Notes: generated from the sequence alone by a model not told the origin. Shown: positions 1 to 10,316, counted from the first letter of the stretch. The stretch: 64,000 nucleotides of DNA from Saccharothrix australiensis (GCF_003634935.1 NZ_RBXO01000001.1:3807501-3871500); one strand, 5' to 3'. Made by a program: numbers and translations.

Positions 1-2
1 CG

Positions 3-299
3 CGTGCGGTGGCGCTCGCCTGCGAGGGCCTGGCCGGCGCCGAAGCGCTCGCGGGGGAGCACGTGCGCGCCGCTCGGCTGCTCGGCGTGGCCGCCGCGGC
101 GCGGGACGCGGTGGGCGCGCCGCTGCCCGAGGCCGAACGTGGCGATGTCGACCGCATCACCGAGGTCGTCCGGGCCGGCCTGGCACCGCAGGCGTACGAC
201 GACGCCTTCGGGCAAGGAGCGGCCATCATCACGCCTGCCGACCACCAGGGCGCCGACGAGCCGTGGCCCGCGCTGATCGCCCACGTATCGTCACTGTGA
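3..299 (+). CDS. C-terminal end of a large AfsR/LuxR-type transcriptional regulator (5' end outside window)
   Basis: The reading frame is open from the window edge to a TGA at 297-299, so only about the last 98 codons are present. The Ala/Arg-rich sequence with repeated helices ([20 protein letters not shown], then [20 protein letters not shown]) is typical of the TPR-like tail of actinobacterial ATPase-containing regulators (AfsR/SARP or LuxR type). In these families the tail senses or scaffolds while DNA binding is elsewhere. The DNA-binding and ATPase domains cannot be seen, so the subfamily is inferred only. Confidence 0.55.
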   Translation, partial: RAVALACEGLAGAEALAGEHVRAARLLGVAAAARDAVGAPLPEAERGDVDRITEVVRAGLAPQAYDDAFGQGAAIITPADHQGADEPWPALIAHVSSL

Positions 300-336
300 T
301 CAGGAGCCCTGCGCTCGACCCCCGCGAGGCCGACCA

Positions 337-893
337 TCAGGCGGCCGAGCCCGCCTCGGCGGAGCCGAGGCCATCCAACACGATGGTGAGTGGTTCGGCG
401 GGGTGACGGGCCAGAACGCGCAGGGTGAGATGTCGCGGGTCAGCGGGCCGAACAGCGGTTCGGTGGCGCGGTGCGCCTCGATGTCGCGGTAGTGGTCCTC
501 CGGGTCGTGCGACGCCGCGCGGTCGGCGCAGACGACGACCGCGCTTGCCCGGTCGGTGGGCCCGCTGCGCAGCGCTGCCCTCGAAGACACTGCGGAACAA
601 CAGGTACGGAACCACACATCTGTCTTCTTTGGACTATCCTATGTGGAGTTTTGGTGGGCCGTGTCCTCCGCCGGATGCACCGTGGCCATCACCTCCTCCA
701 CCGTGTCACCCAGGCCCTGACCGGTGGCGGTGCGGGCCCAGTCGCGCAGGGCCGTGGCCGACGCCGTACCGGCATCCCGCAACAGGCGTGGGCCGTACCG
801 GTCCGGGTCCACCGCCGAGTCCGACGCGAACCGGTCCGCCCCACCCCGGCGGAGCCCCCGGGTGTGGCCTCGCCCGCACCCGCGCCCAAATCG
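337..893 (-). pseudogene. Decayed TAP-type alpha/beta hydrolase (S33 peptidase-like) remnant
   Basis: Read on the minus strand, three stretches in different frames look like one secreted tripeptidyl-aminopeptidase-type hydrolase. At about 890-640 there is DPDRYGPRLLRDAGTASATA, running into a stop. At 545-408 there is CADRAASHDPEDHYRDIEAH followed by LFGPLTRDISPCAFWP, the family's typical conserved segment. From 405 the match continues one frame over as HPAEPLTIVLDGLGS. The internal stop, the frameshift and the absence of the nucleophile-elbow half all indicate a dead gene. No intact reading frame covers 300-930. Confidence 0.6.
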
Positions 894-933
894 GATGACT
901 CGGGGCCGCCGCCGGCCTACGGTGGTCGACGTG

Positions 934-957
934 ATGCCGCACCTGTTCTTCCTCTGA
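934..957 (+). CDS. Seven-codon leader peptide MPHLFFL upstream of the ABC-F gene
   Basis: ATG-CCG-CAC-CTG-TTC-TTC-CTC-TGA gives MPHLFFL; a GTG lies directly upstream at 931. It ends 85 bases before the ABC-F start and nine bases before a sequence able to pair with the ABC-F ribosome binding site. Antibiotic-inducible ABC-F and erm genes commonly carry such short leader ORFs whose stalled translation opens downstream RNA. The peptide itself is visible in the sequence; its translation and stalling are inferred. Confidence 0.55.
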   Translation: MPHLFFL

Positions 958-965
958 GGGACGAC

Positions 966-1034
966 GCCTCCACCGGTACCGCCGAGCGCGGCACCGGCCC
1001 TCGTCCTCTTCGCGCATCACCTCTCGTTGGAGGC
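966..1034 (+). promoter_or_regulatory. Attenuation-type RNA element sequestering the ABC-F ribosome binding site
   Basis: GCCTCCA at 966-972 is exactly complementary to TGGAGGC at 1028-1034, which contains the Shine-Dalgarno of the ABC-F gene. Nested inside is a hairpin CCGGT-A-CCGC (973-982) with GCGG-C-ACCGG (988-997), 9 bp with one mismatch, followed by a C/T-rich run. A ribosome paused at the leader stop codon (955-957) would cover or disrupt the 5' arm and free the Shine-Dalgarno. This layout fits translational attenuation; transcriptional attenuation by the inner hairpin is also possible. Confidence 0.55.
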
Positions 1035-1042
1035 AGTTCCCC

Positions 1043-2644
<1,602 letters not shown>

Positions 2645-2797
2645 ACCGACAGCGCACCCGTCGCGCGATCCACCGAGGTGCCGTGCCATCGCCCGCCCGC
2701 GGCAAAGGCACGGCACCTCGGCCGGGGCGGTCGCGAGCTGCCCCCGGCGGCGTCCACGGGCGTGATGTCAGGGACTGTCCTCACTACACTCCCGGCC

Positions 2798-3355
2798 ATG
2801 AGTCGCTGGGAGCCGGGTGCGCGCGGGCGGATGGTCGCCGCCGCGATGGACCTGTTCGCCGAGCACGGCTTCGAGCAGACCACCGCCGTCGACATCGCCG
2901 AGCGGGCCGGCGTGACCGAGCGGACCTTCTTCCGGCACTTCACCGACAAGCGCGAGGTCGTGTTCAGCGAGGACGAGGCGCTACAGCAGGCGATGTCCGA
3001 CGCGATCCTCACCGCGCCGACCGGCCTGTCACCGCTCGACGCGGCGCTGACCGGGGTGGTCGCGGCCGGCGGCCTGCTGGCGGACCGCCGCGACCGGGCC
3101 GTGCGCCGCTCGCGGATCGTCGCGGCGCACCCGAGCCTGCGGGAACGCGAACTGCTGAAGTTCGCGGCGATGGTGGACACGATGGCCGGCGCTCTGCACG
3201 TGCGCGGCGTCGCCGAACCGACCGCCGGCCTCGCGGCGCACAGCGCGGTGACCGTGTTCCGGGTCGCGTGCGCGCGCTGGGTCTCGGCGGAGGAACCGCC
3301 CGGCCTCCTCGCCCGCATCGCGGAGGCCGGGGAGGCGCTGCGCGCGCTGACCTGA
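2798..3355 (+). CDS. TetR-family transcriptional regulator
   Basis: This 185-residue protein has an N-terminal helix-turn-helix typical of TetR repressors: MVAAAMDLFAEHGFEQTT, then VDIAERAGVTERTFFRHFTDKREVVF. A helical ligand/dimer domain follows with weak conservation. There is no Shine-Dalgarno before the ATG, and TACACT at 2785-2790 lies eight bases upstream as a possible -10, so the transcript may be leaderless. It stands alone, about 150 bases after the ABC-F gene in the same orientation, and may or may not regulate it. The ligand is unknown. Confidence 0.8.
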   Translation: MSRWEPGARGRMVAAAMDLFAEHGFEQTTAVDIAERAGVTERTFFRHFTDKREVVFSEDEALQQAMSDAILTAPTGLSPLDAALTGVVAAGGLLADRRDRAVRRSRIVAAHPSLRERELLKFAAMVDTMAGALHVRGVAEPTAGLAAHSAVTVFRVACARWVSAEEPPGLLARIAEAGEALRALT

Positions 3356-3596
3356 CGCGCGCCGGTCCACGCGGCGGTTGCCGGGCCGGGGCTCGCGAAG
3401 GAGGGTGTGCGCGAACGGCGGTGTGGTGGGTTGCGGTGCAGGGGCAGTGGGTGGGGTGGCGGCGATCGGTGGCTCCCTGCCGGTCGCATCGCGTCGGTGA
3501 TCGCACGTCGGGATGGACGGGCCGCGCGTGGGGGAGCGGGGCGAAGTCGGTGCCGAGTGGCGGCTGTGCGCGCGTCGGCGGCGGGGGTGTCCCTAT
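3356..3596. other. Non-coding stretch, no gene seen
   Basis: This GC-rich segment lies between the TetR gene and the transposase remnant. I see no ORF with credible codon use, no RNA gene and no convincing terminator. Confidence 0.4.
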
Positions 3597-3803
3597 GTGG
3601 TTGTCAAGCCGCAGCGGGGCGTGAGCAGGTTCGGGGTGGCGGTAGTGGGTCTTGTTGCGGAGCATGGCGAACAGGACGTCGCAGCGTCGTCGGGCCAGGC
3701 AGATCAGGGCGGCGTTGTGCTTCTTGCCCTCGTCGCGTTTGCGCTGGTGGTAGGCGCGGCAGGTCGGGGCGGAGAGGGCGGCGAAGGAAGAACGCGCGTT
3801 TGA
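3597..3803 (-). pseudogene. C-terminal remnant of an IS110-family transposase
   Basis: On the minus strand about 65 codons read SSFAALSAPTCRAYHQRKRD, then EGKKHNAALICLARRRCDV and LFAMLRNKTHYR. This is the characteristic C-terminal end of IS110-type DEDD transposases. The N-terminal RuvC-like part, a start codon and recognisable ends are absent, so this is a mobile-element scar. The adjoining 3805-3905 segment contains short degenerate repeats of the type GCCGAGTCGGTGGC. Confidence 0.65.
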
Positions 3804-3929
3804 GTGCTGTGCGCCGAGTCGGCGGCGGGTGGCGGCTGTGGCGCGCCGGGCGGACTCGGTGGCTGTCGGCCGCGTCGGGCCGAGTCGGTGGCGGCCCCGG
3901 TCGACCGGAGCCGCCACCGACTCCCGTCG

Positions 3930-5354
3930 TCAGCGCAGGCGCCTGATCTCGCCGCGCGTGCGGTAGAACGACCCGCTGGCCGAGGTCAGCACCTCGGAGA
4001 CCAGGTAGCGCGCGCCGGGCACGCGGATGTCCTTCGGGAACTGCACGCCCCACGTGTGGTCGTAGCCGTCGGACACGACGTGCACCCGGACCCGGCCGCC
4101 CTCCTGCACGCACTCGACGACGACGCCCTCGCCGGGCGCGACGTGCGAGACCACCTCGACCTCGGCGGTCGCCTCGACGCGGTCGATGCTGCCCGCCTTG
4201 ATGTCCTTGCGCTGCGGGAGCTGCCCCTGCTCGGCCGCGCGCACGGCGTCCCGGCTCGCGTCGAGGCACGCGAGCGAACCGTCCGTCGTCACCAGGTAGA
4301 GCCGCTCGTCGCGGTACTGCATGGAGAACGCCGAGCCGCACCCGGTCGCGAGCTTCCACAGCCGCGTCCCGTCGGCGGCGAAGCAGTACACCGAGGACTG
4401 GTTGTCGCCCGCGAAGACGAACTCGCCGTCGGGCGACGTCGCGCAGGAGAACACCGCCGCGTCGCACCGGTAGGTCCCGGTCTCCCGCCCGTCCGACTTG
4501 GCGAACCGGTGCACCCGGCCCCGGCTGGTGCCGGCGAAGACCTCGGTGCGTTCCTGCCAGCCGAACAGCACCTCCCCGACGGTGTCGGCGTGCCACGCGC
4601 GGTGGCCGCGGCCGGTGTAGTGGGTGACGCCGCGCGAGTGGCCGTGGAACACGCCTTCCGCCGAGCAGCGGACCATCCAGGCGCTGTCGCCGACGGCCGG
4701 GCACGACCACTGGAACTCGTCCTCGTGGTCCACCACCGTCACCCGGCCCTGCCGGTCGGACACGCCCAGCACGCCGTCGTGGATGTCGAGCCAGTAGATG
4801 TCGACGTCGTCGGCGATCTCGTACGCCACGCGCGGCACCTTGGCGCCCAGGTCGTACACCTGGCCGTCGTCGCAGCCCGCGTAGATCCAGAAGTCGTCGG
4901 CCACGATGCACTTGACGGAGTCCGGCAACCCGAACCGCCCGGTGACCCGGCCGTCGTGGGTGAGGGTGTAGACGTCGCCCTTCTCGTTGCCGACCCAGGC
5001 GTGGTCCTCGCCGATGAAGATGCCGAACGCCGGCGCGCCGGACGCGAACCGCCACAGCACCGGCGCCTGGCGCGCGGTCGAGCGCGTGCTGACGATCTGC
5101 CGCCTGCTGACCGGGCGGCGCTGCCGCACGCCCTTGACGGCGGGGGCGTAGCCCTTGCGGACCTTCTCGCCGATCTTCTTCTCGGCCGCCTTGAGCGCCT
5201 TGGCGTGGTCGGCGAAGGACGCGGTCCTGACCTGGCCCTGCTCCCCGATGCGCCCGTAGGTGATGGTGACCTCGGTGCCGTCGACCCGCACCTCGTAGAA
5301 CTTGTGCGCGCCACCGTTCGCCTCGGACAGCTCCAGGTACGTCGTGCCAGACAT
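3930..5354 (-). CDS. WGR-domain protein with a beta-propeller-like middle region
   Basis: The protein has 474 residues. Residues 1-75 form a WGR domain (YLELSEANGGAHKFYEVRVD, then TITYGRIGEQGQV), a fold known for nucleic-acid or ADP-ribosylation-linked contacts. Residues about 110-390 show repeated blade-like units (GEDHAWVGNEKGDVYTLTHD, SPDGEFVFAGDNQSSVYCFA), suggesting a WD/PQQ-like propeller. The C-terminus is beta-rich. The start is set by GAGGGAG about eight bases upstream of the ATG. No catalytic motif was found. It stands alone between an IS scar and the membrane-protein operon, and its function is unknown. Confidence 0.75.
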   Translation of the reverse strand: MSGTTYLELSEANGGAHKFYEVRVDGTEVTITYGRIGEQGQVRTASFADHAKALKAAEKKIGEKVRKGYAPAVKGVRQRRPVSRRQIVSTRSTARQAPVLWRFASGAPAFGIFIGEDHAWVGNEKGDVYTLTHDGRVTGRFGLPDSVKCIVADDFWIYAGCDDGQVYDLGAKVPRVAYEIADDVDIYWLDIHDGVLGVSDRQGRVTVVDHEDEFQWSCPAVGDSAWMVRCSAEGVFHGHSRGVTHYTGRGHRAWHADTVGEVLFGWQERTEVFAGTSRGRVHRFAKSDGRETGTYRCDAAVFSCATSPDGEFVFAGDNQSSVYCFAADGTRLWKLATGCGSAFSMQYRDERLYLVTTDGSLACLDASRDAVRAAEQGQLPQRKDIKAGSIDRVEATAEVEVVSHVAPGEGVVVECVQEGGRVRVHVVSDGYDHTWGVQFPKDIRVPGARYLVSEVLTSASGSFYRTRGEIRRLR

Positions 5355-5519
5355 GCGTTCGCTCCCTCGTCCCGTGATCTGCGCGCACGTTATCGAGTGG
5401 CACCGACAATTCCGGGCGCGCACCCGATCACCAGGGGGTTCGGGGGAGCCGGGCACCTCGGGCGGGCACCGGCGCATCCGACCGCCGACGGCACGCGGGG
5501 GCCGCCGCCGCGGTTCCCG

Positions 5520-6716
5520 TCACCACACGCCCCGCTCCACCGGACGCGGCGGCGGCTTGCGGCGGACGTGCCGGTAGGCGATCGCGACGTCGGTGAGGAA
5601 CGCGATGTCGCTGTCCAGGTCACGGCCGCCGGGGGTGGGCACCGGCGAGTGCGCCGCGGGCGACGGCGCGCCGGCCTCGGCGGCGCGCAGGGCGCTGGTC
5701 AGCGTGATCGCCTCCACGAACGCGTCGAACTCGCGGCCGACGAGCCCGGCCCTGGTGGCTTCCGCCTCCGCCGTGGCGATCACCTCCGGGTCGAGGTGCG
5801 GCCGGAGGGCGAGCCTGCCGTCCCGCACCTCCACCACCCGCCGGTACACCCGCAGGTTCAGGTCGCGGACGTCGAACAGCTCCACCCACCTCGGCCGGGG
5901 CGGCACGAGCACGATGTGCGGGCTGGTCCGGCAGAGGTCCAGCCACAGCGGGCGGAGCCGCTGGTAGGTGCGGTAGTTGCGGACCCAGTCGACCGCCCGC
6001 GCCACGTTCCGCCACGCGGGCAGCGCGACGCCGATCAGGACCAGGACCGCCGCGCCGAACACGGGGTACCGGTCCAGCGGCGTGCTCAGCGCCTTGGGGT
6101 AGACCAGCCCGAAGCGGTGCGCGGCGAAGAACACCGCCTTGTGCACGTGGTAGACCACCATGCACACCGTGCCCGCGGCGATCATCCGCAACCCGACGCG
6201 CAGCGCGGGGTCGGTGGTCATCGCGGCGTACCGGACGGCCAGCCTGGTCGTCTGGACCACCGGCGGCAGCAGGCCCGCCAGGTACGCGAGCCAGTACTCC
6301 AGCACGCCGGGTGTCGTCGCGTACCGGGCGGCGAACCGCACGTCGTCGACCGGTGCGTCGGTGAACGCGAAGCACGCGCACATCACCGCGAACGCCGCCG
6401 CCACCCACAGCCCGTACCGCAGCGACTTCCGGGTGGCACCGGGGTAGTTGACGCGCAGCAGCATGTTGTGCGCGCCCCAGCCGGCGACCAGCATCCCGGC
6501 GTGGTCGATCAGCCGGCCGATGTTCGGCACCCCGGTCAGCGCGCCGGCCATCCGGTACCCGTAAGGCGCCTGCACGGTCAGCAGCACGGCGATGGCGCAC
6601 AGGACGACCCACGTCATGGCGTTGGCGCCGGTCGGCCGGCGGAACCTCACCAGTTGCGCGAGCACGACCGCCCACACCAGCGCCACCGGGACGTAGAACC
6701 GCAGCCACTCACCCAT
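5520..6716 (-). CDS. MAB_1171c-type multipass membrane protein
   Basis: The 398-residue protein has an N-terminal half of about seven hydrophobic helices (residues 5-230, for example LRFYVPVALVWAVVLAQLV and WVVLCAIAVLLTVQAPYGY). A soluble C-terminal half follows, with LWLDLCRTSPHIVLVPPRPR and LNLRVYRRVVEVRDGRLALR. This matches the actinobacterial putative-transporter family found next to ImmA/IrrE peptidases. It overlaps the upstream peptidase gene by eight bases, so the two are translationally coupled. Substrate and role are unknown; it may be the target or partner of the peptidase. Confidence 0.72.
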   Translation of the reverse strand: MGEWLRFYVPVALVWAVVLAQLVRFRRPTGANAMTWVVLCAIAVLLTVQAPYGYRMAGALTGVPNIGRLIDHAGMLVAGWGAHNMLLRVNYPGATRKSLRYGLWVAAAFAVMCACFAFTDAPVDDVRFAARYATTPGVLEYWLAYLAGLLPPVVQTTRLAVRYAAMTTDPALRVGLRMIAAGTVCMVVYHVHKAVFFAAHRFGLVYPKALSTPLDRYPVFGAAVLVLIGVALPAWRNVARAVDWVRNYRTYQRLRPLWLDLCRTSPHIVLVPPRPRWVELFDVRDLNLRVYRRVVEVRDGRLALRPHLDPEVIATAEAEATRAGLVGREFDAFVEAITLTSALRAAEAGAPSPAAHSPVPTPGGRDLDSDIAFLTDVAIAYRHVRRKPPPRPVERGVW

Positions 6717-7248
6717 CCGCGGCCTGCTCCCAGGCGAACACCGCCCTGAGCCGGTCGTTGATCGCGTGCGGTTCGGGGTGCCGGGTGCGCGTGCCCTCGG
6801 CGTGCTGCCGGATGATCGAGGCCAGCAGCTCGGCTTCCTGCTCCTCGGCCGCGACGTAGGTCGTGCGGCCCAGCATCCGGCGGATCGTCTTCGGGTCGAG
6901 GGTCGGCACGAGCACCCGGAGGTCGCCCGCGGGCAGGTCCGCCCCGCGGTAGTGCCCGCAGAGCAGGTGGCTCAGCTCGTGCAGGATGATGTGCTCCTGG
7001 TGCGGCAGCGCCGTCGCGTCCTCGTAGAGGATGACGTCGGCCGTGTCGGTGCCGAGCCACAGCCCGTGCGCCTCGCTCGTACCGGTGATCGGCACCAGGT
7101 GGATCGGTCTGCCGCGCTGCTCCGCGACCCTCCGGCACAGGTCGCGGGCGTCGAACGGCGTCCGCAGCGGCAACCTGCGGGCGATGGCCTCACAACGGCG
7201 CCTCAATCGTCTGAGCTGCGCGCTCAACGAACCTCCCAGGTGGGGCAC
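6709..7248 (-). CDS. ImmA/IrrE-family zinc metallopeptidase
   Basis: The 179-residue protein has the zinc-binding HExxH motif within IILHELSHLLCGH (about residues 87-99). IrrE/ImmA peptidases cleave or inactivate a partner repressor of the XRE type. Exactly such a regulator is encoded just upstream (7336-7851, same strand), and a membrane protein overlaps the 3' end. This three-gene arrangement is common in actinobacteria. Intracellular location is expected, since there is no signal peptide. Confidence 0.82.
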   Translation of the reverse strand: MPHLGGSLSAQLRRLRRRCEAIARRLPLRTPFDARDLCRRVAEQRGRPIHLVPITGTSEAHGLWLGTDTADVILYEDATALPHQEHIILHELSHLLCGHYRGADLPAGDLRVLVPTLDPKTIRRMLGRTTYVAAEEQEAELLASIIRQHAEGTRTRHPEPHAINDRLRAVFAWEQAADG

Positions 7249-7335
7249 CGGGCACCGGGTGTTCGGTGCCCGCTGCCCATGTTGCCCGAACCGTGGATCA
7301 TGGTGCGGGCAGGGCGGCCGGATCGGTGCGCGCCG

Positions 7336-7851
7336 TCAGCGGCTCCCGTGCGCGGGCGGGTCGGCCGCCGGCGGGTCCGGAGCCGGCGGGTCGGGCAGGC
7401 CCTCGATCTCCCGTGCCCGCTCCACCATCTCGGTGATCGCGCCGAGGCTCCTCGGGGACAGCCCGGCGGCGCGCATCGCGATCTGCCGCACCGAGGCGTC
7501 GCGGAGCGCGGCGATCAGCGCCAGTTCCGCGTCGACCTGCCGGGTCGTGTCGTCGTCGAAGAAGTACGCGGGCGGGACACCGAAGAAACCGGCCAGCGCT
7601 TCGAGGTGGCGCCTGGTCGGGTTGTCGCGCAAGCCCTTGCGCAGCTGCCACAGGTAGGTGCCCGAGATCGTCGGGCCACCGCCCGCGCGGACGGTCTCGG
7701 CCACCTCCTCGAAGCTGTACTCCTTGCCGCTCGGCGGCCGGACGGTGCGGAAGAGGTGGTCGATCTTCGCTGCGAGGGTTCGATCGTGCGTCGGGGAAGG
7801 ACCCGGCACCGATACCTCCTGCCCGGTGGGGGAAGCGTGTCCCGCTGCCAA
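7336..7851 (-). CDS. XRE-type helix-turn-helix regulator
   Basis: The protein is at most 171 residues. The HTH lies around residues 27-85: FRTVRPPSGKEYSFEEVAET, then TISGTYLWQLRKGLRDNPTR and LEALAGFFGVPPAYFF. The C-terminal part (VDAELALIAALRDASVRQIA) is helical with a Pro/Asp-rich tail. This is the layout of actinobacterial regulators controlling secondary-metabolism or ESX-type loci. A GTG start 14 codons inside (VPGPSPTHD) is possible. It is the first gene of the operon with the peptidase and membrane protein, divergent from the LmbU-family gene, with which it shares a control region. Confidence 0.78.
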   Translation of the reverse strand: MAAGHASPTGQEVSVPGPSPTHDRTLAAKIDHLFRTVRPPSGKEYSFEEVAETVRAGGGPTISGTYLWQLRKGLRDNPTRRHLEALAGFFGVPPAYFFDDDTTRQVDAELALIAALRDASVRQIAMRAAGLSPRSLGAITEMVERAREIEGLPDPPAPDPPAADPPAHGSR

Positions 7852-7880
7852 CTAGGTTGAGTCAAATAATGCCACAGTTA

Positions 7881-7944
7881 TTCACGCCAGTTGACGGCGT
7901 ATTCACCCGAGCTTACGATCGGCCGCGTTCGTATGAACTGGCGT
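7881..7944. promoter_or_regulatory. Divergent control region with inverted repeat and + strand promoter
   Basis: ACGCCAGTT at 7884-7892 and AACTGGCGT at 7936-7944 form a perfect 9-bp inverted repeat separated by 43 bases. Between them TTGACG (7891-7896) and TTACGA (7913-7918) are spaced by 16 bases and could be the promoter of the LmbU-family gene. Two half-sites flanking a promoter suggest repression by looping, probably by the XRE protein encoded divergently. The repeat is plain in the sequence; the regulator assignment is inference. Confidence 0.5.
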
Positions 7945-7975
7945 AAGGGTTCGATGTGCCACCACGGGAGGAAGG

Positions 7976-8653
7976 TTGGACACACCAGACGAGCCAGGAG
8001 CCGGTGGGGGAACGGGTCGCGGCACAGCGCCGCGGCCGGGGAGGTACGCCGGGCTGCGCGTGCTGCCACAGGCGGCTGTGACGACGCGGACGAGTTTCAG
8101 CCTGCCACCGGATTTCCCGATGGACGAGTGGAGCAGGATCGGTCACCAGATCAACGCGCTGTCCGTGTCGTCGGCCTGGTGGCTGGGTGATTGGTTGATC
8201 TACGGTCAGGCGCAGTACCCGGACCGCTACAAGCAGGCGATCGAGCAGACCTCGCTCGATTACCAGACGCTGCGGAACTACGCGTGGGTGGCCAGGCAGT
8301 ACCCGGTCACCCGCCGGAGGTCGGCGTTGAGCTTCCAGCACCACGCCGAGCTCGCCGCGCTGACGCCGTTCGAGCAGGACCAGTGGCTCGACCGGGCGGA
8401 GCGCTTCGGCTGGTCGCGGAACGAGTTGCGCAACCGCGTCCGGGCGAGTCGGAAGATCGACCGCGCGGGCGGTGGTGCGGCGGATCGGACGTTGCAGATC
8501 CAGATGACCGTGCCGCCGAGCCAGAAGCAGCGTTGGATGCAGGCCGCGTCGAGGACCGAGCAGGACTTCACGGCGTGGATGGTGGCGGTGCTGGACGACG
8601 CGGCGGCGACCACGTTGGAGACGGTGAGCAAGCACCTGGGGTCGAGCAACTGA
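7976..8653 (+). CDS. LmbU-family transcriptional regulator (first copy)
   Basis: This protein of about 225 residues has the family core SSAWWLGDWLIYGQAQYPDR, then LDYQTLRNYAWVARQYPV and ALSFQHHAELAALTPFEQDQ, followed by a helical C-terminus. LmbU and NovE are cluster-situated activators of lincomycin and novobiocin biosynthesis. The start chosen is TTG at 7976, three bases after GGGAGGA; a shorter internal start cannot be excluded. It opens the oligosaccharide cluster and has a paralogue at 34246-34833 with the same core. It probably acts on the CGCCGGCG-containing palindromes found in the cluster. Confidence 0.85.
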   Translation: MDTPDEPGAGGGTGRGTAPRPGRYAGLRVLPQAAVTTRTSFSLPPDFPMDEWSRIGHQINALSVSSAWWLGDWLIYGQAQYPDRYKQAIEQTSLDYQTLRNYAWVARQYPVTRRRSALSFQHHAELAALTPFEQDQWLDRAERFGWSRNELRNRVRASRKIDRAGGGAADRTLQIQMTVPPSQKQRWMQAASRTEQDFTAWMVAVLDDAAATTLETVSKHLGSSN

Positions 8654-8946
8654 GGACTCCGCGTCCGACGGCACGCGGATCGCGGTCGGGCAACCGGGGC
8701 GCCGGCGCTGGGGGCGCTGCCACGGGGGGCACCGGCACCGGGGCACCACGACTGGGGGTGGTGTGACTGGGGAAGGGCGGCCGGGAGCGGGTTCGCACCG
8801 GGACCGGGCGGGACAGGACCGGGTACGCCTGGTCCCCGTGGCGCGGGTCGCGCGCCGCCGCCGCTGGTCGGGGAGGGGATGCCGGTGCCGGCGTCCCCTC
8901 CCCGCGCGCGGTCCGGTGCTCCCGCGCCGGCGGAGCGCTTCGGTGC

Positions 8947-10224
8947 TCACGCGCCGGCGGGAGCGCTCCGGTGCTTCCCGGCCAGCTCCTCCAGCCGCAG
9001 GACGACCTCGTGCGGGTCGGGCATGGCGAGCATCTCGTCGCGCAGCCGCCCGGCGCCCTGCCGGAAGGCCGGTTCGTCGAGCAGCCCGCGCAGCCGCTCG
9101 CGCACCGCCGCGCCGGTCGCCTCGGTCGCCGGCAGCGCCAGGCCCGCTCCGCTCCGGACGAGCCCGTCGGCGATCATCGGCTCGTCGAACTCCCACGGCA
9201 GCGCGAGCTGGGGCACGCCGTGCAGCGTGGTGGTGGCCAGGGTGCCCGCGCCCGCGTGGTGGATCACCGCGGCGCAAGTGGGCGCGAGGTGGTGCAGGGG
9301 CACGTACGGCACGACCCGGACGTTGTCCGGAATGGACGTCAACGTGTGCCGTTGGCTGTCGTGGACGGTGGCGACGAGTTCGACGTCGAGGTCGGCGACG
9401 GCGTCGATGACGCCCTGCACGTCCACCGCGTAGCGGTCGATCTCCACCGCGAGGCTCAGGCCGAGGGTGAGCGCGACGCGGGGCCGCTCGGGCGGCGCCC
9501 AGAGCCAGTCGGGCACGGTCGCGGGGCCGCCGTAGGGCGTGTACCGCAGGGGCAGGTAGTCCAGCCCCTCGGCGTGCAGCCGGATCGAGGGCGGCAGCTG
9601 CTCGATCGTGAAGTGGCCGGTGACCATGTCCTCGGTGAACTCGAAGCCGTATCGGGCGGCCTCCTCCGCGAGCCAGTCGGCGAGCGGGTCCTCGTGGTCA
9701 CCGGCCGGCCGCTCGGCCTTGAGCCGCAGGAAGTGCTCGCGGGCGACGCCGAACACGTCCAGGCACCACATCACCCGCGCGTGGGCCGCGCCGCACGCCT
9801 TGGCCGCGATGGCCCCGGCGAAGGCGCAGGGCTCCCACAGGACCAGGTCGGGCCGCCATCGGCGGGCGAAGTCGACCAGGTCCGCGGTGAGGACGTCGTT
9901 CATCGGCCGGTGCCACCCGGTGGTGCATCCCCGGTAACCGGTCAGCATGTGCTCCCACTCGACGCTTCCCGGCGACACCGCCGCGTCGTAGGGCGCCGGC
10001 ACCTCACCGGTCTCCGGTTCGTCGTCGTCCTCGTCGTCCCCGGCGGACTCCTCGTCGCCCACGCCGACCGGGACGGCGGTGAGCCCGGCTTGCGTGACGG
10101 TCTCCACGAAGTCCGGCTCGCACGCGACGCGCACCTCGTGACCGGCGATGCGCAACGCCCACGCGAGCGGCGCCATGAAGTACAGCAGGGTGGGTCCGGG
10201 TAGCGTGGTGAACAGGACGCGCAT
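8947..10224 (-). CDS. Activator-dependent-type GT1 glycosyltransferase, copy 1
   Basis: This 425-residue GT-B enzyme of the EryCIII/DesVII-like class probably transfers a deoxysugar from NDP-sugar to the growing glycoside in the cytosol. N-terminal acceptor domain: MRVLFTTLPGPTLLYFMAPL. Donor-domain signature: VIHHAGAGTLATT, then LHGVPQLALPWEFDEP. A highly acidic insertion (about residues 57-76, DEESAGDDEDDDEPETGE) is unique to this copy. GGAGGTGG precedes the ATG. It is separated from the main array by the divergent exporter gene and a hydrolase. Confidence 0.87.
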   Translation of the reverse strand: MRVLFTTLPGPTLLYFMAPLAWALRIAGHEVRVACEPDFVETVTQAGLTAVPVGVGDEESAGDDEDDDEPETGEVPAPYDAAVSPGSVEWEHMLTGYRGCTTGWHRPMNDVLTADLVDFARRWRPDLVLWEPCAFAGAIAAKACGAAHARVMWCLDVFGVAREHFLRLKAERPAGDHEDPLADWLAEEAARYGFEFTEDMVTGHFTIEQLPPSIRLHAEGLDYLPLRYTPYGGPATVPDWLWAPPERPRVALTLGLSLAVEIDRYAVDVQGVIDAVADLDVELVATVHDSQRHTLTSIPDNVRVVPYVPLHHLAPTCAAVIHHAGAGTLATTTLHGVPQLALPWEFDEPMIADGLVRSGAGLALPATEATGAAVRERLRGLLDEPAFRQGAGRLRDEMLAMPDPHEVVLRLEELAGKHRSAPAGA

Positions 10225-10316
10225 GATCCACCTCCGGTGGCGTATCCGATCGAATGCGTCGCGGGCGGTTTCCTCGCGGCGCAAGGCGGGCCGGTTCGGG
10301 GCGAGCACGCGGTTCC

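Noticed and set aside
3805-3929. GCCGAGTCGGTGGC-type repeats as the terminal inverted repeat of an insertion sequence.
   Set aside because: The repeats are short, direct and degenerate, and IS110 elements usually lack terminal inverted repeats; no element boundary could be set.
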